This document shows, piece after piece, positions 1 through 6,334 of a DNA stretch of 9,501 nt. Numbering within the stretch: position 1 is the first letter of the stretch; each line of letters starts with the position of its first letter. Source of the stretch: JAYVIQ01 sp043770215 (GTDB lineage: Bacteria; Bacteroidota; Bacteroidia; Cytophagales; JAAEPT01). Both the position numbers and the translations under genes were made by a program. The stretch covers positions 1 to 9,501 of the forward strand of contig JAYVIQ010000211.1 of assembly GCA_043770215.1 (NCBI GenBank), read 5' to 3'. The notes beneath the pieces are model-generated. The model did no database searches and was not told the DNA's origin. It was given only the letters and a program-made list of their open reading frames with translations.

Positions 1-101
1 TCATTAGAAATTTGTTTTATGGCATTGTTAACAGCTCCAGTTAACGCCAATACATTTATTTGAATGAATGAAAATAATAGTATTAATTTTTTAAAATTCA
101 T
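1..101 (-). CDS. Secreted protein of unknown function, N-terminal fragment only
   Basis: Only the first 33 codons are in the window; the rest lies beyond the left edge. The reading begins MNFKKLILLFSF and has a classic Sec signal peptide: two lysines, a hydrophobic core and a likely cleavage site after VLA at about residue 19, leaving a mature start of LTGAVNNAIKQ. The ATG shares its A with the TAA stop of the upstream gene (TAATG), so the two genes are almost certainly on one transcript and translationally coupled. The overlap is what makes this short fragment believable. The product is exported, but too little is visible to name a family. Confidence 0.72.
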   Translation of the reverse strand, partial: MNFKKLILLFSFIQINVLALTGAVNNAIKQISN

Positions 102-1054
102 TATTTGGCTAAAATAGTTCGTTTGGGAGTATAGTTGCCTAAAGGCACAGACATAAAAGGCAAAAACTCTCCGTATTGGTTAGTTATATACATTACAACA
201 TTGTTGTTTCTAGAAGTACTTACTTTATTATTTCTAACTTGAAAATCAATACATGAATTTCTTTCTTTGTTCTCTATTTTGTGTAAACTTTCAGCCCATG
301 ATTTGTTTTTAGAGCATGATCCTTTTTCGCCAATTTTTACTATTGAATAAATAGACATTTCACAAACACCGTCCAAATCAAAATTATGTTGCTTTAAAGA
401 GACTGTTTTTTCGTCTACAAATGGGTAAAAGTGAGTAACTTGAGCGGCAGATTCATGTAATCTAACAGTGTATTCAAAAGTAAACGCATTAGCACCACTC
501 ACTTTTATATTGTTTTTTGGGTCACTACTCAAAAAATATTTATAAATATTTCCGTCATCACCAGTTATACCTTCAGCCAAAATCTTAAATATGTATCCTT
601 TTAGTTCTGCACTATATTCACCTTCTGAAGGATTAAAAGGACCTAGTGAATGCCATTTATTGTCTAAGTTAGGATCTGAGCCAAATTCTATCTGTTGAAG
701 CATTTGACCGCTTGGTTTTTCACTTTTAATATTGGCATTTATTCCTTTTACGCTGGAGTATACTCCGTTTCCACCATAAAAAGTAAATTTTGTTTTGGTA
801 TTTAATTGCCCAATAGTTTCATCATTCACCCCCCCAATTTCAGGGTCAAAAATTCTGACGAAAATAGAGTTTTTGAAAGATTCTGGAATTATGAAATAAA
901 ATGCTTGCTTGTTGTCATCATCTCCATTTTTTGGGTCTCCATTGCCTCCAAATGTTATTAAATATGGTATGTTCTCTTCTGCCCCAGGAACCATTTGTGC
1001 ATTGGTAGATAAACAAACAAACAACACCATTAAATAAAGAATTTTTTTTTTCAT
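101..1054 (-). CDS. Secreted protein of unknown function (317 aa)
   Basis: I do not recognise a named family. The ATG at 1054 is chosen because it starts a clean signal peptide (MKKKILYLMVLFVCLSTNAQ, cleavage near residue 20). Reading could extend to a TTG at 1075, but that only adds seven charged residues before the signal. The mature protein is soluble-looking, with no further membrane segment. It is rich in Gly, Asp and Asn, with an acidic GDDD stretch near residue 44, a GDDGNIYKYFLS block near 165-176 and three cysteines at about 231, 247 and 268 that could form a disulphide after export. The 5' half has the feel of a beta-sandwich extracellular domain, but this is only an impression. I see no catalytic motif and no typical T9SS C-terminal sorting domain. 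It overlaps the next gene by one base (TAATG), so it probably works with that second exported protein. No convincing promoter was found upstream. Confidence 0.85.
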   Translation of the reverse strand: MKKKILYLMVLFVCLSTNAQMVPGAEENIPYLITFGGNGDPKNGDDDNKQAFYFIIPESFKNSIFVRIFDPEIGGVNDETIGQLNTKTKFTFYGGNGVYSSVKGINANIKSEKPSGQMLQQIEFGSDPNLDNKWHSLGPFNPSEGEYSAELKGYIFKILAEGITGDDGNIYKYFLSSDPKNNIKVSGANAFTFEYTVRLHESAAQVTHFYPFVDEKTVSLKQHNFDLDGVCEMSIYSIVKIGEKGSCSKNKSWAESLHKIENKERNSCIDFQVRNNKVSTSRNNNVVMYITNQYGEFLPFMSVPLGNYTPKRTILAK

Positions 1055-1209
1055 TTGCTTCCGTTTATTAACCAATCACTCACTTTAAAATAAAAATTTA
1101 CTACAATATAATTTTCTTTCGGTATAAATTAGTCTCTTTTTTATTTTAATTTTTTTTTGTTTTTTTAGTAATCTCAGTCTTAATACTTTATGGGGTTATG
1201 TTTATTTTA

Positions 1210-1399
1210 AATTCATTTTGTGAATATCCGTAATTGTACCAGTAGTAGAATTTATTAGTGATTTTGGGCAAAACCCTATCGGGTCAGGCTCTATGTCTCG
1301 CTTTTTTTGCTGAAAAAGCAAAAAAGAGCTCCCCTTAGATCCTTTTCGCAAAAAAAATAATAAGTACTGGTATCATTGCGGATATTCACAATTCATTTT
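1210..1399. repeat. Exact 10-bp direct repeat flanking the first element (target-site duplication)
   Basis: AATTCATTTT occurs at 1210-1219 and again at 1390-1399, directly abutting the two outer ends (GTGAATATCCG) of the inverted-repeat element at 1220-1389. The match ends exactly at the element boundary on both sides: the base before it differs (A at 1209, C at 1389). That is the pattern of a target-site duplication made on insertion. The sequence is AT-rich, so chance similarity is possible, but the exact abutment to both inverted-repeat ends argues against it. Confidence 0.7.
1220..1389. mobile_element. MITE-like inverted-repeat element, copy 1 (170 bp)
   Basis: The ends are imperfect terminal inverted repeats. 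Reading inwards, the left end is GTGAATATCCGTAATTGTAC and the right end GTGAATATCCGCAATGATAC, continuing CAGTA in both, for 22 of 25 matching positions. The interior carries a GGGC...ACCC...CGGGT...GGCTCTATGTCT core, then a hairpin (TTTTTTGC at 1303-1310 pairing with GCAAAAAA at 1318-1325), then ATCC and a CGCA box. It has no coding capacity, so it would need a transposase supplied elsewhere. From memory, the core resembles interspersed intergenic repeats common in Bacteroidota genomes; I could not check this. A second copy lies at 1534-1705 in the same orientation. Confidence 0.75.
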
Positions 1400-1533
1400 T
1401 TTATTGAGCTTTATATTTTGAACGTAACTTTTACTTCAATTTTATATTACAATTTTAACTTTTGTTTTTTGTGTCAGTTTTTTTATTCTACGTATCAATT
1501 ATTTAGGCATAAAATTTTTAGTGTTTAATTTTT

Positions 1534-1705
1534 GTGACTATCCGTAATTGTACTAGTAGTGGAATTCAGTAGTAATATTGGGCGAAACCCTACCGGGTTA
1601 GGCTCTATGTCTGGCTTTTTTGCTGAAATGCAAAAAAAATGCTCCGCTTCTATCCTTGTTCGCATAAAAATAATAAATGGTACAGGTATTATTGCGGATA
1701 TTTGC
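1534..1705. mobile_element. MITE-like inverted-repeat element, copy 2 (172 bp), more diverged
   Basis: This copy aligns end to end with the element at 1220-1389 at roughly 80% identity by eye. The left end is GTGACTATCCGTAATTGTAC; the right end, read inwards, is GCAAATATCCGCAATAATAC. The core box GGGCGAAACCCTACCGGGTT, the CTATGTCTGG box and the hairpin (TTTTTTGC 1616-1623 with GCAAAAAA 1630-1637, loop TGAAAT) are all kept. The outer bases have drifted. The flanks TTTAATTTTT (1524-1533) and ATTAGTTTTT (1706-1715) match at 8 of 10 positions, which may be a decayed target-site duplication, though the AT-richness weakens this. It looks like an older insertion than copy 1. Confidence 0.68.
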
Positions 1706-1922
1706 ATTAGTTTTTGATTATTTTTAATTTTATTTAAAACATAATTATCTAAGCTCTTCATTTAACTACTTTTTTTTGTTAGTGGTGATATAACAACTTC
1801 ATTAGAGGGGGTGTCATGTAATAATGGTGGTAGAAAAATCACTTTTAACAAACCATATCTAGCGGGTCATAAAAAATACGATCTAAATTTTGTAAATAAA
1901 TCAATTAAATCTAATAAATAGG

Positions 1923-1930
1923 TATTTTTG
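1923..1930 (+). promoter_or_regulatory. Possible -7 element of the ABC-F gene promoter
   Basis: TATTTTTG fits the Bacteroidota -7 consensus TAnnTTTG, 19 bases before the ATG at 1950. No TTG lies at the expected distance of about 19-21 bases upstream, and the region is T-rich, so the match may be chance. A start from here would give a very short leader. Confidence 0.25.
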
Positions 1931-1949
1931 TACTTTATAAACAATACAT

Positions 1950-3857
1950 ATGATTTCAATTAATAATCTTTCTTTTTATTTTGGTGATAGACCGTTATAT
2001 CAAAACCTAAACTGGCATATAAAACCCAAAGATAGGATAGCTTTAATTGGAGCAAATGGCACAGGAAAAACTACGTTATTGAGATTAATTACAGCCCAAT
2101 ATAAACCAGACGAAGGTGATATTTCTAGAGCTAAAGATTGCTCTATTGGTTATTTAAACCAAGATTTACTCTCTTATGAAAGCGACAAAAGTATTTTAGA
2201 TGTTTGTTTAGAAGCCTTTGAAAGTGTTGTGAAACTTGAAGGAGAAATAAATGATATTTTGAGCCAAATGGAATTAAATTACTCTGATGAGTTGATGAAT
2301 CAGTTGGCAGAAAAGCAAGAACTTTTTGAAGCGGGTGAGGGGTATGTGCTCAAATCTAGAGCAGAGGAAATATTAGAAGGTTTAGGATTTACTACCCCAG
2401 AATTGTCTAAACCGCTCAAAAATTTTAGTGGTGGTTGGCGAATGAGAGTTATGCTTGCCAAACTATTATTACAAAAACCAGCTTTACTTTTGTTAGATGA
2501 GCCTACCAACCATTTAGATTTGCCAACTATAGAATGGATAGAAAAATATTTATCTAACTATGATGGAGCATATATTGTAGTAAGTCATGACAGAGAATTT
2601 TTGAACAATACAGCAGGGATTGTGGCTGAGTTGTCTCAAAGAAGTGTAAATCTTTACAAAGGCAATTATGATGATTACTTAATTGAAAGAGAAGAGCAGC
2701 GTTTGATACAACATAATTCTCATGTAAATCAGCAAAAGAAAATAAAAGAGACTGAGCAATTTATTAATAAATTTAGAGCCAAAGCCACAAAATCTAGACA
2801 GGTACAATCTAGAGTAAAAGCACTAGAGAAAATAGATATTATAGATGATGTAGCATCAGATGATGCAGTTATGAATTTACGGTTTAAAGTAGACATACAA
2901 CCTGGTAGAACATTGTATGAGCTCAATAAAATATCTAAATCATATGGAGACCTTACAATTCTTGAAAATGCTACAGCCAGGATAGAAAAAGGAGATAAAA
3001 TTGCCTTCATTGGGGCAAATGGAAAAGGTAAATCTACCATGCTAAGGATTATTGATGGTTCTGAACCATGTTTGGGCGAAGTTGTTGAAGGGTATAATGT
3101 TAATAAAACTTTCTTTGCTCAGCACCAATTAGAATCTTTAGGACAAGACAATACACTTTTAGCAGAATTAGTACAATCAGGTTCTCGTAAGACAGAACAA
3201 GAGTTGAGAAGTGTTTTAGGTTGTTTTTTATTTGGAGACGAAGCCATAACCAAAAAAATTAAAATGCTTTCTGGAGGAGAAAAGAGTAGGGTAGCTTTGG
3301 CAAAAACTTTAATTTCCAACTCAAATTTTTTATTGTTGGATGAGCCTACCAACCACTTAGATATAAAAAGTGTTAATACATTAATAGAAGCATTGGTACA
3401 ATATGAAGGTTCATTTGTAGTAGTTTCTCATAATAGAGATTTTATTGCCTCTATTGCTACCAAAATATGGTATATAGAGAATCATGAGTTAAAAGAGTAT
3501 CCGGGTACTTACGACGAATTTATTTGGTGGCGAGAAAAAAATCAAAAACAAACTGTTCTAGAAACAAGAAAACCAGAACCACAAAAGGTAAAGCCAGTTG
3601 CAATAGATAATGATGAAGAGTTTAAACTAAAAGAAAAACATCTTAAAAAGCTAAAGGGGAAATTAGCTGAAAGCGAAAAAAATATTGAATCTTTTCAATC
3701 TTTAAAAGATACTTTAGAATCTGAAATGGCTAAAGAGTCTGTTTATACAAATCCTATACTATTAAGCGAAAAAACTAAAGAGCTTAATGTATTAGAAACT
3801 AAATTGCTTGAAGAAAATAACCTTTGGCTAGCATTGGCAGAAGAATTAGAAAACTAG
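1950..3857 (+). CDS. ABC-F family ATPase, ribosome-associated (YheS/Uup-like)
   Basis: A soluble protein with two ABC ATPase domains and no membrane segment, the hallmark of ABC-F proteins, which bind the ribosomal E site and affect translation. Domain 1 (about 1-235) has Walker A GANGTGKT at 34-41, signature FSGGW at 159-163, Walker B LLLLDEP with catalytic Glu184, and H-loop His213. A charged, helical linker (about 240-315), which in the family contacts P-site tRNA, precedes domain 2 with Walker A GANGKGKS (355-362), signature LSGGE (440-444), Walker B with Glu465 and His494. Both ATP sites look intact. The C-terminus (about 550-635) is Lys/Glu-rich and should form a coiled coil, as in Uup and YheS. 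The length of 635 aa is normal for the YheS type. The ATG has no Shine-Dalgarno site. It is a single-gene unit converging on the next gene 7 bp away. It is more likely housekeeping than antibiotic resistance, but motifs alone cannot decide this. Confidence 0.95.
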   Translation: MISINNLSFYFGDRPLYQNLNWHIKPKDRIALIGANGTGKTTLLRLITAQYKPDEGDISRAKDCSIGYLNQDLLSYESDKSILDVCLEAFESVVKLEGEINDILSQMELNYSDELMNQLAEKQELFEAGEGYVLKSRAEEILEGLGFTTPELSKPLKNFSGGWRMRVMLAKLLLQKPALLLLDEPTNHLDLPTIEWIEKYLSNYDGAYIVVSHDREFLNNTAGIVAELSQRSVNLYKGNYDDYLIEREEQRLIQHNSHVNQQKKIKETEQFINKFRAKATKSRQVQSRVKALEKIDIIDDVASDDAVMNLRFKVDIQPGRTLYELNKISKSYGDLTILENATARIEKGDKIAFIGANGKGKSTMLRIIDGSEPCLGEVVEGYNVNKTFFAQHQLESLGQDNTLLAELVQSGSRKTEQELRSVLGCFLFGDEAITKKIKMLSGGEKSRVALAKTLISNSNFLLLDEPTNHLDIKSVNTLIEALVQYEGSFVVVSHNRDFIASIATKIWYIENHELKEYPGTYDEFIWWREKNQKQTVLETRKPEPQKVKPVAIDNDEEFKLKEKHLKKLKGKLAESEKNIESFQSLKDTLESEMAKESVYTNPILLSEKTKELNVLETKLLEENNLWLALAEELEN

Positions 3858-3864
3858 ATTGAAA

Positions 3865-5127
3865 CTAAGTTTTACGTTCCTTTTTCTTAGCAGCAGGAAA
3901 AAGAATATTATTTAAAATCAAACGATAACCTGCACTATTTGGGTGCAGGTTTAGGTCTGTAGGTTCTTCGCCAACAAAATGTTGGTAATCTTCTGGATCA
4001 TGTCCTCCATAAAACGTAAAAAATCCTTTGCCTATAGTACCATGAAGGTAACGCACTTCACCTACTGACTCATTTTCTCCCAAAATAACAATTTCTGATT
4101 TTATCATCTCTTTTCTGAATGATGTGGTTTGTCCCATAAATCCATGTATGGTTTGTGTATGATTTTGGGTAAGCATAGTGGGTACAGGATCCCATTTAGC
4201 AGAGAAAGTAAATAGAGAAAAATAATCATTAGTTTCCCCCAATCCTCTTTCTCCCATTTGCATATCTATTGTAGAGTATTCATACTCATATGGATTAGGT
4301 TTTAATTGAAAATTTTTAAAAGCAAAAGTTTTACTGAAGTCTAGTTTGTTTTGTGCATTAGGGTCAGAATCATCTCCATCAAACATTTGAGCACAAATGT
4401 CTACACCTTCTGCAGCTAAGGCTATGTCATAAGTATCTGTAGCGCTACACATTGCAAATAAAAACCCGCCAGAGGCAGTAAAGTCTCTTATCTTATGCAC
4501 AATGGCAAGTTTTAGCTGTGAGACCTTGGCAAAGCCATGTTTTAATGCACTTTCTTCAAATTCTTTTTGTTGTTGTTGATACCAAAATTGGGTGCTATAG
4601 CTTGAATAAAACTTACCGTATTGGCCTGTAAAATCTTCGTGATGGAGGTGTAACCAATCGTATTTTACAAGTTCGTCTCCCATTACTTCATCATCAAAAA
4701 TAACTGTATAGGGTATTTCAGCATAGGAAAGCGCCATAGTTACAGCATCATCCCAAGGCAGCTTGCTTTTGGGGCTGTAAACGGCTATTTTTGGAGCTTT
4801 TTGTAACTTCATTACATCCATATTTTGCTCAGGTGATGCAATAGATGCAACAATAGATGCATGGTTAGCATCTGAAAGTATTTCGTATTTTATTCCTTTT
4901 ATTAACAATGAATCTAAAAAAGTTTTAGAGTATGCAAAACAAAAGCTACCTCCTCTGTAGTTCAATAACCATTCTACCTCTACACCCAAGTCCAATACCT
5001 TATACGTGAAACCATATGATTTTAGATGATTGGTTTGGCTTTCATCCATAGGTAGCAGTATATAATTTGCTTTACTGACTAAAGCAATATTTATTAAAAA
5101 CAATAGAACAAAGACTTTCAATTTCAT
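3865..5127 (-). CDS. Secreted protein of the Bacteroidota 'asparagine synthetase B' family (probable misnomer)
   Basis: A 420-aa protein with a signal peptide (MKLKVFVLLFLINIALVSKA, cleavage near residue 20), so the product is exported. I recognise the mature start NYILLPMDESQTNHLKSYG and the block EVEWLLNYRGGSF as typical of a Bacteroidota family that databases tend to call 'asparagine synthetase B'. It lacks what that enzyme needs: no Cys directly after the initiator Met for the glutaminase site and no SGGxDS-type PP-loop. Instead, residues 113-145 (PKIAVYSPKSK...) and GGFLFAMCSATD (220-231, Cys227), with GKGFFTFYGGHDPED (366-380, His376), resemble a class I glutamine-amidotransferase/ThuA-like fold; this is inference. 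The C-terminus is basic (KKKERKT). It lies 90 bp downstream of pdhB, behind a terminator, so it probably has its own promoter, but I found no clear -7 element. It ends 7 bp from the ABC-F stop codon. Confidence 0.85.
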   Translation of the reverse strand: MKLKVFVLLFLINIALVSKANYILLPMDESQTNHLKSYGFTYKVLDLGVEVEWLLNYRGGSFCFAYSKTFLDSLLIKGIKYEILSDANHASIVASIASPEQNMDVMKLQKAPKIAVYSPKSKLPWDDAVTMALSYAEIPYTVIFDDEVMGDELVKYDWLHLHHEDFTGQYGKFYSSYSTQFWYQQQQKEFEESALKHGFAKVSQLKLAIVHKIRDFTASGGFLFAMCSATDTYDIALAAEGVDICAQMFDGDDSDPNAQNKLDFSKTFAFKNFQLKPNPYEYEYSTIDMQMGERGLGETNDYFSLFTFSAKWDPVPTMLTQNHTQTIHGFMGQTTSFRKEMIKSEIVILGENESVGEVRYLHGTIGKGFFTFYGGHDPEDYQHFVGEEPTDLNLHPNSAGYRLILNNILFPAAKKKERKT

Positions 5128-5164
5128 AACATTAAATTAGTTAAAAGTAATGCCATATAAAAAT

Positions 5165-5196
5165 AAAAAAGGATTCGTTTTAGAATCCTTTTTTTT
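5165..5196 (-). terminator. Intrinsic terminator downstream of pdhB
   Basis: On the minus strand, 21 bases after the pdhB stop, a GGATTC / GAATCC stem with a six-base loop is flanked by an A-run on the 5' side and followed by TTTTTTATTTTT. The A- and T-runs can extend the stem. The hairpin would also work on the plus strand, but no plus-strand gene ends here. Confidence 0.88.
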
Positions 5197-5217
5197 AATT
5201 TAATCTATAAAAAGATC

Positions 5218-6195
5218 TTAAATGTATAAAGCTTGTTTTGCGGCTTCAACTGTTCTTTTTACATTTGGTAATATTTCTTCTATCAGCGTTGGAGCGTAAG
5301 GCAAAGGCAAATCTTTGCTGTTTACACGCATAACCGGTGCATCCAAATAATCAAATGCATATTTTTGTACATGATAGGCTATTTCAGAAGACATAGCAGC
5401 CATTGGCCAAGCCTCTTCAACAATAACAAGTCTATTTGTTTTCTTTACAGAAGCTACAATAGTTGCATAATCTAAAGGTCTAATGGTTCTTAAGTCTATA
5501 ACTTCAACTGAAACATTTTCTTTTTCTAATTCTGCAGCTGCCTCGTAAACAACTTTCATCATTTTACCAAAAGAAACAATAGTAATATCAGTACCCTCTT
5601 TTACTACATTTGCCTTACCTATTGGTATTAAGTATTCGCCCTCAGGTACTTCACCTTTATCTCCATACATAAGTTCAGATTCCATAAATATAACAGGATC
5701 GTTGTCTCTAATGGCACTTTTTAAAAGTCCTTTAGCATCGTATGGGTTAGAAGGTATTACAACTTTAAGACCTGGAGTGTTGGCATACCAGCTATCAAAA
5801 TTTTGGGAGTGTTGTGAGCTTAATTGGCCTGCATTTCCTGTTGCACCTCTAAATACAATTGGGCAATTGTATTGACCGCCAGACATAGACATCATTTTTG
5901 CTGCGCTATTTATTATCTGATCTATAGCTACTAAAGAGAAGTTGAATGTCATAAACTCAACAATAGGTCTAAGTCCATTCATACTTGCACCTATGCCTAT
6001 ACCAGTAAATCCTAGTTCGGCAATTGGAGTATCAATCACTCTTTTTTCACCAAATTCGTCAAGCATTCCTAAAGAAACTTTGTACGCACCGTTGTATTCA
6101 GCAACTTCTTCACCCATCAAGAAAACGTTTTCATCACGTCTCATTTCTTCTTGCATTGCTTCTCTAAGTGCTTCTCTAAATTGAATAACTCTCAT
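5218..6195 (-). CDS. pdhB: Pyruvate dehydrogenase E1 component, beta subunit
   Basis: Beta subunit of the thiamine-diphosphate-dependent E1 heterotetramer, which decarboxylates pyruvate and passes the acetyl group to the lipoyl arm of E2, feeding acetyl-CoA to the TCA cycle in the cytoplasm. The start is ATG at 6195 (MRVIQFREALREAMQEEM), giving 325 aa, the usual family length. The open frame runs on to 6288, but the 31 extra residues are not family-like and reach into the upstream terminator. The N-terminal Pyr domain (about 1-180) has GEEVAEYNGAYKVS, DTPIAELGFTG with Glu60, expected to activate the cofactor, and the SSQHSQ loop with His129, the conserved active-site histidine. The C-terminal transketolase-type domain (about 200-322) has VEVIDLRTIRPLD and the VIVEEAWP block. 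E1 alpha and E2 are not adjacent. It appears monocistronic, with its own promoter candidate and terminators on both sides. An acetoin or branched-chain dehydrogenase beta subunit is less likely. Confidence 0.95.
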   Translation of the reverse strand: MRVIQFREALREAMQEEMRRDENVFLMGEEVAEYNGAYKVSLGMLDEFGEKRVIDTPIAELGFTGIGIGASMNGLRPIVEFMTFNFSLVAIDQIINSAAKMMSMSGGQYNCPIVFRGATGNAGQLSSQHSQNFDSWYANTPGLKVVIPSNPYDAKGLLKSAIRDNDPVIFMESELMYGDKGEVPEGEYLIPIGKANVVKEGTDITIVSFGKMMKVVYEAAAELEKENVSVEVIDLRTIRPLDYATIVASVKKTNRLVIVEEAWPMAAMSSEIAYHVQKYAFDYLDAPVMRVNSKDLPLPYAPTLIEEILPNVKRTVEAAKQALYI

Positions 6196-6245
6196 GTAGT
6201 ATCTTTTTGTTTTGTCTACTTTTTTTGTTTGGTAGATTTGAAATG

Positions 6246-6276
6246 CTAAAATATGAATCTCTTGGCAAATTATCAA
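6246..6276 (-). promoter_or_regulatory. Candidate pdhB promoter
   Basis: On the minus strand, TTG (6274-6276) lies 20 bases upstream of TATTTTAG (6246-6253), a 7-of-8 style match to the Bacteroidota -33 TTG / -7 TAnnTTTG promoter. It lies just after the upstream terminator, about 50 bases before the pdhB ATG, where a promoter would be expected. It is a consensus match only. Confidence 0.4.
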
Positions 6277-6286
6277 CCTATTAAAC

Positions 6287-6316
6287 AAAAAAGGGTGCTT
6301 TTAAGCACCCTTTTTT
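6287..6316 (-). terminator. Strong intrinsic terminator downstream of the OmpA/TPR lipoprotein gene
   Basis: The minus strand has A6, then GGGTGCTT / AAGCACCC around a tight loop, then T6, a near-perfect 30-bp palindrome starting 18 bases after the stop codon at 6335. The GC-rich stem and the following T-run are textbook. It would be about equally effective in the plus direction. Confidence 0.92.
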
Positions 6317-6334
6317 GATATTTTTTTATTAAAA

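Larger units (their letters stand above)
1055..1949. other. Long AT-rich intergenic region holding two repeat elements
   Basis: About 895 bases separate the divergent start codons of the secreted-protein pair (minus) and the ABC-F gene (plus). About 340 bases are two related inverted-repeat elements (1220-1389 and 1534-1705), listed separately. The stretches 1055-1219 and 1400-1533 are AT-rich with poly-T runs and no coding signal. The stretch 1706-1949 holds a slightly richer block around 1800-1870, which I cannot identify, and then the ABC-F leader. A minus-strand reading of 78 codons at 1525-1761 lies mostly on the second element and is not a gene. Confidence 0.8.

Noticed and set aside
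1055..1075. TTG start for the 317-aa secreted protein
   Set aside because: It adds seven polar residues before an otherwise perfect signal peptide; the ATG at 1054 is more natural.
1525..1761. 78-codon minus-strand open frame
   Set aside because: About 70% of it lies on the second inverted-repeat element, the composition is unlike a protein, there is no promoter or family likeness, and the equivalent frame is not preserved in the first copy.
1762..1866. 34-codon minus-strand open stretch ending in TAA, read as a possible gene remnant
   Set aside because: There is no ATG, it is closed by a TGA at once upstream, and I recognise no family; open stretches of this length are expected by chance.
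1950..3857. ABC-F protein as an antibiotic-resistance determinant
   Set aside because: The C-terminal coiled coil, intact sites and YheS-like length fit a housekeeping ABC-F protein; no resistance context is present.
3880..3903. Possible terminator for the ABC-F gene (CTTTTTC / GAAAAAG, 10-base loop)
   Set aside because: The stem is nearly all A-T, has no following T-run on the plus strand, and is explained by the lysine-rich C-terminal codons of the convergent gene.
6196..6288. Upstream extension of pdhB to an ATG at 6288
   Set aside because: The added 31 residues are not family-like, the start lies in the terminator of the preceding gene, and the ATG at 6195 gives the standard 325-aa protein.
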